Shown: positions 8,064 to 15,535 of the stretch, in pieces
Numbering within the stretch: the stretch's first letter is position 1
How the letters are laid out: every line of letters starts with the position of its first letter
Assembly (NCBI GenBank): GCA_002897735.1
Contig: BDTW01000059.1
Location: forward strand, 1-51,593
Reading direction: 5' to 3'
Origin: a bacterium BMS3Bbin13
GTDB lineage: Bacteria > Pseudomonadota > Gammaproteobacteria > 21-64-14
Length of the DNA stretch: 51,593 nt
Notes under the pieces: generated by a model
Databases searched by the model: none
What the model saw: the letters and a program-made list of their open reading frames with translations, nothing else
What the model was told of the DNA's origin: nothing
Made by a program: the position numbers and the translations under genes

Positions 8064-8094
8064 AGCGTAGACCTGGAGCACGCTCCAAGATCAA
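8064..8094 (-). promoter_or_regulatory. MerR-type promoter with operator in a 19-bp spacer
   Basis: On the minus strand, TTGATC (-35, 8089-8094) and TACGCT (-10, 8064-8069) are 19 bp apart. The spacer holds the near-perfect dyad TTGGAGC..GCTCCAG (about 8073-8088). Overlong spacers with a central dyad are the hallmark of promoters activated by MerR-family proteins, which twist the DNA to realign the two boxes. The site is 65 bp upstream of the barrel gene's ATG and points at it. The likely activator is the CueR-like protein at 3116-3556. Confidence 0.75.
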
Positions 8095-8402
8095 GCCCCG
8101 GAGACACCGGGCTCTCGGCGTTGCCGCCGCAACGACCTCCGGCGAACGGTCTTGCCTATGGAGTCCGGTCCGGGACCGGCACACTACCGGGAGGGAACGG
8201 GTGGAAGGTCGAGGCATCGGGGGCATCGGGGGCGCCGCGGACCGGCGGCGCCTCGACCGAACCGCCGTGTATTCCCCAACGACCATCGGGTGTTCAGCGG
8301 GTGCCGAGCGTTTATACTGGGGGTTCCGGCCGGGCAGACCCAGCGCCGGGGCGCCCCGAGCCGATCGTCCCCTTTCCGTAACGCACAATTTCAGGAGGCG
8401 CG
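8095..8402. other. Leader region upstream of the rhodanese gene
   Basis: About 300 bases, together with the MerR-type promoter to the left, between divergent genes. TATACT at 8313-8318 could be a -10 box for the rhodanese gene, without a convincing -35. AGGAGG lies 4-9 bases before the ATG at 8403. A short GGGGGCATC direct repeat occurs at about 8217-8235. No gene is seen. Confidence 0.4.
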
Positions 8403-9218
8403 ATGTCCTCGCTCAGCCACCCGCTCGTGATGGAACCCGAGGAATTGGAGGCGCGGCTCGACTCGCAAGGGCTGCTGGTGGTCGATCTCAGCAAGCCCGA
8501 GGTCCACGCCCGGATCCACATACCGAGCGCGGTGCACTTCGACTACGGCCGGATCGTCGCCGCGCGCCGCCCGATCGGCGGGTTGCTACCGGACGAGGCC
8601 GCGCTCGGCGAGGTGCTGGGCTCCACCGGCATCACACCCGAGACCCACGTGATCGCCTACGACGACGAAGGCGGCGGAAAGGCGTGCCGCCTGTTGTGGA
8701 CCCTGGACGTGCTGGGCCACCGGAAGTTCTCACTGCTCAACGGCGGGCTGCATGCCTGGGCCAACGAGACCCACCCGGTGGAATCGGGTGTGACGCCACC
8801 CGCACCGGCGCACTATCCGGCGAAGATCGCTGCGACCGGGCACGCCGACCGGAACTATATCCTCGCGCGCCTCGGGGATGACTCGGTACGCCTGCTGGAT
8901 GCGCGATCCCCGGAGGAGTATCGCGGTTTCAAACGCCTGGCCGCGCGCGGCGGCCACATCCCGGGCGCCGTCAACCTGGAATGGACCCGTGCGATGGATC
9001 CGAACCGCAACCTGCGCCTGCGCCCGGAGGAGGAACTGCGCGCGATGCTGGAATCGCTCGACGTGACGCCCGCGCACGAGGTCATCACCTACTGCCAGAC
9101 GCATCACCGCTCGGCGTACACCTACATCGTCCTGAAGGCGCTGGGATTCGAGCGCATTCGCGGTTATCCGGGCTCCTGGTCGGAGTGGGGAAACCTGGAC
9201 GATACGCCGGTGGAATGA
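8403..9218 (+). CDS. Sulfurtransferase with two rhodanese domains
   Basis: 271 residues. The N-terminal rhodanese domain (about 8-125) is inactive-like and has LLVVDLSKPEVHARIHIPSA. The C-terminal one (about 150-268) has DARSPEEYRG and the active loop with Cys231 (YCQTHHRSA). The enzyme moves sulfane sulfur from thiosulfate or 3-mercaptopyruvate to an acceptor such as cyanide or thiols. The loop sequence CQTHHRS is not the CGSGVTA typical of 3-mercaptopyruvate transferases, so thiosulfate or another donor is more likely. A strong AGGAGG precedes the ATG. It stands alone, divergent from the metal operon and convergent with orn. Confidence 0.85.
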   Translation: MSSLSHPLVMEPEELEARLDSQGLLVVDLSKPEVHARIHIPSAVHFDYGRIVAARRPIGGLLPDEAALGEVLGSTGITPETHVIAYDDEGGGKACRLLWTLDVLGHRKFSLLNGGLHAWANETHPVESGVTPPAPAHYPAKIAATGHADRNYILARLGDDSVRLLDARSPEEYRGFKRLAARGGHIPGAVNLEWTRAMDPNRNLRLRPEEELRAMLESLDVTPAHEVITYCQTHHRSAYTYIVLKALGFERIRGYPGSWSEWGNLDDTPVE

Positions 9219-9255
9219 GCGGCGACAGCGCCCGCGCCGCGCCCACCCCAGCGCC

Positions 9256-9330
9256 GCCGGCGGGCCAAGGCCCGCCCTGCCGGGAAACATCCGCTGCACC
9301 ACTCGTAGGGCCGGGCTCGCCCGGCCGGCC
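9256..9330. repeat. Inverted pair of REP-like palindromes, copy 1
   Basis: Between the convergent rhodanese and orn genes. The right unit begins GTAGGGCCGGGCTCGCCCGG (9305-9324). The left unit is on the other strand (9256-9284) with GCAG as head and a GGCGGGCC palindrome. GTAG-headed GC-rich hairpins in inverted pairs are typical of REP/BIME elements. Related pairs are at 19147-19222 and 31113-31186. Confidence 0.6.
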
Positions 9331-9352
9331 CCGTCGACGCCCGAGAAGACGC

Positions 9353-9907
9353 CTACACCGCCGAGACCCGGAAGAACTGCTCCCGGTAGTATCGCAGCTC
9401 ACGGATCGAGTCGCGCACGTCGTCGAGGGCCAGATGACTCGGGTTCTTCTCGAAGCCCTCGGCCACGCGCGGCGACCAGCGCTTCACCAGCTCCTTCACG
9501 GTACTGACGTCGAGATGGCGATAGTGGAAGTACTGCTCCAGACGCGACATCCAACGGTGCAGAAAGCGCCGGTCCTGGCAGATGCTGTTGCCGCACATCG
9601 GCGAGGCATTGGACGGCACCCAGAGTCGCAGAAACTCCAGGGTCCGGCGCTCGGCCTCTGCGACGTCCACCTCGCTCGCGCGCACCCGGTCGATCAGGCC
9701 CGATTTTCCGTGCTGGGTACGGTTCCAGTTGTCCATCTGCTCGAGGACCGCGTCGGGCTGATGGATGGCCAATGCCGGTCCCTCGGCCCGCACCTCGAGC
9801 CGTCCGTCGGTGATGATGGTGGCGATCTCGATGATATGGTCGCGGTCGGTATCCAGACCGGTCATCTCGAGATCGATCCAGATCAGATTTCCTGGGTCCT
9901 GTGCCAT
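9353..9907 (-). CDS. orn: Oligoribonuclease
   Basis: 184 residues, the normal length. It degrades 2-5-nucleotide RNAs, including pGpG left from c-di-GMP breakdown, as a dimeric DEDDh 3'-5' exonuclease. Visible motifs: Exo [11 protein letters not shown] with Asp12 and Glu14, Exo II around [11 protein letters not shown] (Asp), and Exo [14 protein letters not shown] with His and Asp. The start ATG leads straight into [12 protein letters not shown] c-di-GMP cyclase and a PilZ protein in the same window fit its signalling role. It converges with the rhodanese gene; the M48 protease gene diverges from it. Confidence 0.95.
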   Translation of the reverse strand: MAQDPGNLIWIDLEMTGLDTDRDHIIEIATIITDGRLEVRAEGPALAIHQPDAVLEQMDNWNRTQHGKSGLIDRVRASEVDVAEAERRTLEFLRLWVPSNASPMCGNSICQDRRFLHRWMSRLEQYFHYRHLDVSTVKELVKRWSPRVAEGFEKNPSHLALDDVRDSIRELRYYREQFFRVSAV

Positions 9908-9978
9908 GAATCATTCCTTTCTATGGAGGAGCCGCCGCATCGGTTGTCAGGCATTCTAGCAGCCCGCCGGACTCAGGG

Positions 9979-11244
9979 ATGACATCGATGGACGATTTCC
10001 GCCTGCTCTTTTTCCTGTTCCTGGCCGCGGCCACGTCGACTCGGTTGTGGTTGAACCGCCGTCACATCCGCCACGTCCTGCGCCACCGCGACCGAGTGCC
10101 CGACGCATTCCGCGAGCGCATCACGCCGGAGTCGCACCGCAGGGCCGCGGACTACACGGTGGCGCGCACGCGACTGGGCGGTCTGGAGACACTGTACGAC
10201 GGTGCGCTGCTGCTCGGATGGACCGTGGGCGGCGGCCTGGAATGGCTGGACCGGGCCTGGCGGGGGATGGGACTCGGCCCGTCCGCCACCGGCGTCGCGG
10301 TCCTGCTCACCGTGTTCGTGTTGATCGGCCTGCTGGAGCTTCCGTTTTCCGTGTATCACACCTTCGTGCTGGAGGAGCGCTTCGGCTTCAACCGCTCCAC
10401 GCCGGCGGTGTTCGCGGGCGACCTCGCCCGCCAGTTCGCGCTGACCGTGATACTGGGCGCGCCGCTCGCGTGGGTCGCACTGTGGCTCATGGCCCACACC
10501 GGCGGGCTGTGGTGGCTCTACGTCTGGGCGGTCTGGATCGGCTTCGGCCTGTTGATGGCCTGGGCCTACCCGACCCTGATCGCTCCGCTGTTCAACCGCT
10601 TCAGCCCACTCGACGATACCGCGCTGCGCGTGCGCATCGAGCGCCTGCTCACGCGCTGCGGCTTCTCCAGCAGCGGCGTGTTCGTGATGGACGGCTCGCG
10701 CCGCTCCGCGCACGGAAACGCCTACTTCACCGGCCTCGGCCGGCACAAGCGCATCGTATTCTTCGACACGCTGCTCGGGAGCCTCGAACACCGGGAGGTG
10801 GAAGCGGTGTTGGCGCACGAACTCGGTCACTTTCGTCTCCATCACGTGCGCAAACGCCTCATCCATACCGCGCTGTTGAGTCTTGCCGGCCTCGCCGTGC
10901 TCGCCTGGCTGATGCACCGGCCGTGGTTCTACTCCGGACTGGGGGTCACCACCCCTTCCGACTACATGGCGCTGCTGTTGTTCCTGCTGGTCCTGCCGAC
11001 CTTCACCTTCCTGCTGCAACCGATCGCGGCGCACCTCTCGCGCCGCCACGAATACGAGGCGGATGCATTCGCCGCCGAGCGGGCCGAACCCGACGCGCTG
11101 ATCCGCGCGCTGGTCACGCTCTACGAGGAAAACGCCAGCACCCTGACCCCCGATCCGCTCTACTCGGCGTTCCACGATTCCCACCCGCCGGCGTCGCTGC
11201 GTATCGCGCATCTATCGGATAGAATGGCGGCCGAGCGGAGCTGA
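9979..11244 (+). CDS. M48 family membrane metalloprotease (Ste24/CAAX-like)
   Basis: 421 residues. The N-terminal half has several membrane segments (for example LLFFLFLAAATS, VAVLLTVFVLIGLLELPF, WWLYVWAVWIGFGLLMAW). The zinc site is HELGH at 280-284, with a third ligand in HEYEADAFA (Glu360). The DGSRRSAHGNAYFTGLG stretch is the conserved region before the active site, also seen in yeast Ste24. In bacteria these enzymes take part in membrane protein quality control. The ATG at 9979 was taken; ATG 9988 is also in frame. The cytochrome c gene follows after 21 bp on the same strand. Confidence 0.9.
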   Translation: MTSMDDFRLLFFLFLAAATSTRLWLNRRHIRHVLRHRDRVPDAFRERITPESHRRAADYTVARTRLGGLETLYDGALLLGWTVGGGLEWLDRAWRGMGLGPSATGVAVLLTVFVLIGLLELPFSVYHTFVLEERFGFNRSTPAVFAGDLARQFALTVILGAPLAWVALWLMAHTGGLWWLYVWAVWIGFGLLMAWAYPTLIAPLFNRFSPLDDTALRVRIERLLTRCGFSSSGVFVMDGSRRSAHGNAYFTGLGRHKRIVFFDTLLGSLEHREVEAVLAHELGHFRLHHVRKRLIHTALLSLAGLAVLAWLMHRPWFYSGLGVTTPSDYMALLLFLLVLPTFTFLLQPIAAHLSRRHEYEADAFAAERAEPDALIRALVTLYEENASTLTPDPLYSAFHDSHPPASLRIAHLSDRMAAERS

Positions 11245-11265
11245 GACACATAACAGGAGACGGGC

Positions 11266-11586
11266 ATGAAGACGAGCGCAAGAGTGGGAATCGCGGCGGG
11301 TGCGGCGGCGCTGTTGTGTGCCTCGCTGGCGGTGTATGCCGCGAACGGACCGGACATCGCCCTGGGCAAACGATTACACAATCAATCCTGCCTGGCCTGC
11401 CACAATCCGAGCGTGTACACGCGGCCCAACCACAAGATCCGCAGCCTGGCCGCGTTGCGCACCCAAGTCACCGGCTGCCGGCAGGCCGTGGGCGTGCACT
11501 GGAGCCCGGCCGAGCGCGCGGATGTGATCGACTACCTCAACCGGACCTTCTATCACTTCGACGAGGGAAGCAGGCATCACGGCTGA
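11266..11586 (+). CDS. Small periplasmic c-type cytochrome without a Met ligand
   Basis: 106 residues. Signal peptide 1-26 (AAALLCASLAVYA-AN). A single heme site, CLACH (42-46), follows the usual class I helix. The C-terminal helix is WSPAERADVIDYLNRTFYHF. The mature protein has no methionine at all, so the usual His/Met heme ligation is impossible; His57 or another residue may be the sixth ligand, or the site is open. An extra Cys (TGCRQAVGV) is near the middle. AGGAGA lies 8 bases before the ATG. It follows the M48 gene and converges with the HIT gene. Function is not known. Confidence 0.8.
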   Translation: MKTSARVGIAAGAAALLCASLAVYAANGPDIALGKRLHNQSCLACHNPSVYTRPNHKIRSLAALRTQVTGCRQAVGVHWSPAERADVIDYLNRTFYHFDEGSRHHG

Positions 11587-11601
11587 AGATCCCACCGCCG
11601 G

Positions 11602-11946
11602 CTATCCGGGCGGCCAACCCATGGGGCGCCCGCCGAGCAGGTGCAGGTGCACGTGGAAGACCGACTGTCCGGCCTCGGCGTTGCAGTTGATCACCGTGCG
11701 ATAACCCCGCTCGGCGATGCCCTCCTCCCGGGCGATGTGCCGCGCCGCGAGGTGCATGCGCCCGATGAGTTCCGCGTCCGCGATCTCCATGTCGTTCAGG
11801 GTGGCGACATGGCGCTTGGGGATCACCAGGACGTGGGTGGGTGCCTGCGGGTTGACGTCGCGGAACGCGAGCAGGTCCTCGTCCTCGTAGACCACGTCCG
11901 GCGCGATCTCGCCGCTCACCATCCTGCAGAACAGACACTCCGCCAT
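11602..11946 (-). CDS. hinT: HIT-family nucleotide-binding hydrolase (HinT-like)
   Basis: 114 residues, standard for HinT/YcfF. The active-site triad is HVHLHLLGG (98-106; His98, His100 and His102). CLFCRMVSGEIAPDVVYEDE at the start is the family's N-terminal signature with two Cys, and AFRDVNPQAPTHVLVIPKRH the substrate-binding strand pair. HinT proteins hydrolyse purine nucleoside phosphoramidates and aminoacyl-adenylates. Single gene, convergent with the cytochrome gene. Confidence 0.93.
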   Translation of the reverse strand: MAECLFCRMVSGEIAPDVVYEDEDLLAFRDVNPQAPTHVLVIPKRHVATLNDMEIADAELIGRMHLAARHIAREEGIAERGYRTVINCNAEAGQSVFHVHLHLLGGRPMGWPPG

Positions 11947-12170
11947 ACCGCCTCCGGTTCAGTTCGGTCCAAGGATCAGCGTACTTGAAATCTTAGAGAA
12001 TGTTGACTCTTTGAGCCACCCCTTGGGGATTCCAGGCGTTCCGACCCCGTTCCCTCAAACGTACTCATCCACGCTCGCCGGCGTAGAGTCGCTCTCGAAC
12101 GGCCGCCGATGGGCCCGGTGGGCGGCGATCGCGACAACCGGGCGGGGATTCATATGGGCGGCGGGGTGCT

Positions 12171-12767
12171 CTACAGATCGCGCCGACCCCGAAAGGCGTG
12201 CGAGAGGGTGTCGTGGTCGACGTACTCGAGTTCACCGCCGACCGGCACGCCCTGGGCGATGCGCGTGACCCGGATCCCGCGCTCGTGGGCCACCGCGCTG
12301 ATGTACTGGGCGGTAGCCTCACCCTCGGCGGTGAAGTTCGTGGCCAGGATCAGCTCGCACACCTCGCCCTCCGCGAGCCGGCCCGCCAGACGGTCCAGGC
12401 CCAGTTCTTCCGGACCGATCCCGTCCAGCGGCGAGAGGCGGCCCATCAGCACGAAGTACAGGCCTCGATAGCCGGTGGCCTGCTCGATGGCCTGGGTATC
12501 GGCCGGGGTCTCCACCACGCACAGCAACGAGCGATCACGGCGCGCGCTCTCGCACACTGCGCACACCTCCCCCTCGCTCAGGGAGCGGCACAAGCGGCAC
12601 TGGCGCACCGTCTCGCCGGCCTCGGCCAGGGCCCGGCTCAGGCGGCGCGCACCCTCCCGGTCCCGCTCCAGCAGATGGTAGGCCATGCGCTGGGCGGACT
12701 TGGGCCCGACGCCGGGCAGGCAGCGCAGCGCCTCGATCAGACGGCGGACGATCGGGAGATGGGCCAT
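12171..12767 (-). CDS. recR: Recombination mediator RecR
   Basis: 198 residues, typical. Domains in order: helix-hairpin-helix ([20 protein letters not shown], 15-34), a C4 zinc finger with Cys57, Cys60, Cys69 and Cys72 ([16 protein letters not shown]), and a Toprim domain ([15 protein letters not shown], and [17 protein letters not shown]). It works with RecO/RecF to load RecA on gapped DNA. Last gene of the dnaX-ebfC-recR operon, 7 bp after ebfC. This gene order is widely conserved. Confidence 0.95.
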   Translation of the reverse strand: MAHLPIVRRLIEALRCLPGVGPKSAQRMAYHLLERDREGARRLSRALAEAGETVRQCRLCRSLSEGEVCAVCESARRDRSLLCVVETPADTQAIEQATGYRGLYFVLMGRLSPLDGIGPEELGLDRLAGRLAEGEVCELILATNFTAEGEATAQYISAVAHERGIRVTRIAQGVPVGGELEYVDHDTLSHAFRGRRDL

Positions 12768-12774
12768 GGGCGGA

Positions 12775-13098
12775 TCAGAAGGGCAGCTTCATCCCGGGGG
12801 GGAGACCCGCCCCCGCCGCGAGGCCGGAGAAGCGCTCCTGCACGGTCTTCTCGACCTTCTGCACCGCGTCGTTGACCGCCGCCGCGACGAGATCCTCCAG
12901 CATGTCCTTGTCGTCGCCGAGCAGGCTCGGGTCGATGGTTACGCGCCGCACGTCATGGCGTCCGGTCATCACGACACTCACCAAGCCGCCGCCGGCCTGC
13001 CCGGTGACCTCCAGCGAGGCCATCTCCTCCTGGGCCTTTTGCATGTCCGCCTGCAGGCGCTGGGCCTGTTTCATGAGATTGCCGATGCCAGCTTTCAT
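12775..13098 (-). CDS. ebfC: Nucleoid-associated protein of the YbaB/EbfC family
   Basis: 107 residues. The family pattern is clear: [20 protein letters not shown] as the N-terminal helix, then [20 protein letters not shown], and [20 protein letters not shown] in the core. It forms tweezer-like dimers that bind DNA. It lies between dnaX (106 bp upstream) and recR (7 bp downstream), the normal arrangement. Confidence 0.95.
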   Translation of the reverse strand: MKAGIGNLMKQAQRLQADMQKAQEEMASLEVTGQAGGGLVSVVMTGRHDVRRVTIDPSLLGDDKDMLEDLVAAAVNDAVQKVEKTVQERFSGLAAGAGLPPGMKLPF

Positions 13099-13204
13099 TT
13101 CGCCACCTCGACCCGCATCGGGCCGCCATTGAAATCATTACACCACGGTGTCGCGCGTCCGGCCGGTTCGCGCCGGCGGGCCGCTGCACCGCATACCATT
13201 ACGC

Positions 13205-14851
13205 TCAATCCGTCGGCCGGACCGAACCCGGCGCGATCTCGCCGTCGAAGGTCTCACACAGGGCCTGCACGGTGCGATCCTCCTTGATCGCCCGGGTCGC
13301 CGCCTTCACCCGGTCCCGGTCTTCGCGCGCCCAGCGTTGCGACGGTGTCTCGACCACGGGCTTTCCGAGCCGGATCGCCAGCCGCACCGGGGTGCCGAAA
13401 TGGCGCTGCAGGGACTGGAGCAGGCGCTCCTCGGTGCTGGGCGAGCGCAGGTGGGCCCGCGAACCGTCGAGCAAAAGTTGCACCGTCTCGCCCTCGCGCC
13501 CCAGCAGATTGCAGTTCGCCGCCAGTTCCCGGGCGGGCCCGCCGAGGCCCAGGGAATCACGCACCATCTCCAGCCATTCCTCCTGCGCCGGGGCCGCCTC
13601 GGGGGAGGCCTCCGGGCCGGCGGCCGGGGCGGTGCCCCGGGCGGCGGGGGCACTCCCCGCCGGTGTCGGGACCGGGTCCTCGCGCGCCGGGGCGGGCGGT
13701 GTTTTGGGCGCCGCGGCCCGCGGGCGCCGCTTGGCGGCCGGGGCGGGGTTGGACACCGGTACCACGGGTGCGTCCTCGGGACGAAAAGCGAGCATCCGCA
13801 GCAGTACCATCTCGAAGCCGGCACGCGGGTCCGGGGCGAGCGGCAGGTCGCGCCGCCCCAGGAGCGCGATCTGATAGAAGAGTTGCACGTCCTCCGGCGC
13901 GAGCCGTTCCGCCAGGGCCGCTACGGCATCGCGGTCGTCCTCCTCGATCGCCCCCGGCACCTGCCGGATCAGGGCCACACGGTGCAGGAGCACCAACAAC
14001 TCCGCCAGGACGCTCGGGAAATCGGCGCACTGCTCGGCGAGTTCCTCTACCTGCCCCAACAGCCCTGCACCGTCACCGGCGGCCAGCGCCTCCACCAGCC
14101 CGACCAACCGCTCGCGGGGGAGGGTCCCGAGCATGGTGCGCACGTCATCGGTGCGCAGCGTACCGCCGCCGTAGGCGATCGCCTGATCGAGCAGACTCAG
14201 CGCATCGCGCATGCTGCCCTCGGCGGCGCGGGCGATCGGTTCCACCGCACCGGGCTCGGTGTCCACGCCCTCGCGCCCCAGGATCATCGACAGATGCCCG
14301 ACGATGAGGGCCGGCGGCAGGCGTTTGAGATGGAACTGAAGGCAGCGCGAGAGAACGGTGGCGGGCAAGCGTTGCGGGTCGGTGGTGGCGAGGAGGAACT
14401 TCACGTGCGGCGGGGGCTCCTCCAGGGTCTTGAGCAGGGCGTTGAAGCTGTGGGTGGAGAGCATGTGGACCTCGTCCACCAGGTAGACCTTGTAACGGCC
14501 GCGGGTAGGCGCGTACTGCACGTTCTCCAGCAGTTCGCGGGTATCCTCCACCCGGGTGCGTGAAGCGGCGTCCACTTCGATCAGGTCGACGAAACGCCCC
14601 TCATCGATCTCCCGGCACGCGTCGCACTCCCCACAGGGGGTGGAACTCACGCCACGCTCGCAATTGAGGGCGCGCGCGAGGATGCGCGCGATCGTGGTTT
14701 TCCCCACCCCGCGCGTGCCGGTGAAGAGAAACGCATGGTGCAGGCGGTCGTGGTCCAGCGCGTTGATCAACGCGCGCGCCACGTGCTCCTGGCCCGCCAA
14801 CTCGGCGAAGGTACGGGGCCGCCACTTACGCGCGAGTACCTGATAGCTCAT
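13205..14851 (-). CDS. dnaX: DNA polymerase III subunit tau/gamma
   Basis: 548 residues. Clamp-loader ATPase: Walker A GTRGVGKT (45-52), zinc module Cys64, Cys73, Cys76 and Cys79 (NCERGVSSTPCGECDAC), Walker B VYLVDEVHML and sensor 1 LLATTDPQRLPATVLSR. Domains II-III run to about 370. A Pro/Ala-rich linker follows, then a tau C-terminal domain (EWLEMVRDSLGLGG) that contacts polymerase and helicase. No A-AAA-AAG slippage site was noticed for making gamma. The ATG at 14851 begins the conserved MSYQVLARKWRP; the longer open frame runs back into the SRP RNA gene and is not real. Confidence 0.95.
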   Translation of the reverse strand: MSYQVLARKWRPRTFAELAGQEHVARALINALDHDRLHHAFLFTGTRGVGKTTIARILARALNCERGVSSTPCGECDACREIDEGRFVDLIEVDAASRTRVEDTRELLENVQYAPTRGRYKVYLVDEVHMLSTHSFNALLKTLEEPPPHVKFLLATTDPQRLPATVLSRCLQFHLKRLPPALIVGHLSMILGREGVDTEPGAVEPIARAAEGSMRDALSLLDQAIAYGGGTLRTDDVRTMLGTLPRERLVGLVEALAAGDGAGLLGQVEELAEQCADFPSVLAELLVLLHRVALIRQVPGAIEEDDRDAVAALAERLAPEDVQLFYQIALLGRRDLPLAPDPRAGFEMVLLRMLAFRPEDAPVVPVSNPAPAAKRRPRAAAPKTPPAPAREDPVPTPAGSAPAARGTAPAAGPEASPEAAPAQEEWLEMVRDSLGLGGPARELAANCNLLGREGETVQLLLDGSRAHLRSPSTEERLLQSLQRHFGTPVRLAIRLGKPVVETPSQRWAREDRDRVKAATRAIKEDRTVQALCETFDGEIAPGSVRPTD

Positions 14852-15022
14852 GGGCGAAGATCCGGATTCCGCGGCCCCGCGGCTGAAGTCCGCGAAGCGG
14901 GTTGCAAGGCGCCGCGGCGCGCGAACCCGCGGCGCGCCCGACCCGACGGGGCTATCATACCGCAGATCCCGCAACCGTTCGGATCCGTGCGGAACCCGGC
15001 CGATCCGGTGGCGCTTCTTTAA

Positions 15023-15137
15023 GGGCGGCGGACCGTGCCAGCCACACCCCGGCACCCGACGCTGCTGTTACCGCTGCTCCCTTCCGGGCCTGACGGAGTT
15101 CACAACAGTTCGCTGCGGGGGGACCGACACGGCCGCC
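15023..15137 (-). ncRNA. ffs: Signal recognition particle RNA (4.5S)
   Basis: The minus strand contains GTCAGGCCCGGAAGGGAGCA, the universal Ffh-binding loop of small bacterial SRP RNA, in the middle of a long hairpin. The ends pair as GGCGGCCGTG (5') with CACGGTCCGCC (3'). The length, about 115 bases, equals E. coli 4.5S RNA. It binds Ffh (encoded at 27364-28728) to target membrane proteins. A place directly upstream of dnaX is common in gammaproteobacteria. The 3' end is followed by TTAAAG, with no clear terminator. Exact ends are estimated from pairing. Confidence 0.93.
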
Positions 15138-15535
15138 ATTGAAACGGATACTCCGGCCGGGGCGGTCGCCGATCCGCCTCACCGACCCTGTCGGGGGGAG
15201 CGGAAAACCCGGACTCCGGAATTACCGATTTGGATCCGATGGATTATGCGGATCCGTCGAGGGGCGGAACGGTACCGCATACTCATGCGGCGGCCCGCCC
15301 TCCGCGGTACGCATCGCATTCTACTGCATATCCGCGGAGAGTCACAATGCGGGTCGATCCGGGTTTCCCGTTTGCGTACACGGTTGAGGCAAACCCGGCT
15401 CCCTACGAAGCCGCTGAATCACCGCCTCTCAGCGGTCGGGAAATCCGGATATAGTCGAAAATATCGCTTGCGAATACCTGGGAATCGAAGCGAAGCGCCG
15501 ACCATCCTGGTTGACCGCAACCTCGAAGGCGTGGG
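15138..15535. other. Intergenic region between SRP RNA and the cyclase gene
   Basis: 398 bases without a credible gene. The right side (15440-15500) is less GC-rich than its surroundings. The promoter of ffs should lie at 15138-15180, but no good consensus boxes were recognised. Short open frames here lack ribosome-binding sites and known motifs. Confidence 0.4.

Noticed and set aside
14852-15055. Longer start for dnaX
   Set aside because: It overlaps the SRP RNA gene, and the known N-terminus MSYQVLARKWRP starts at 14851.
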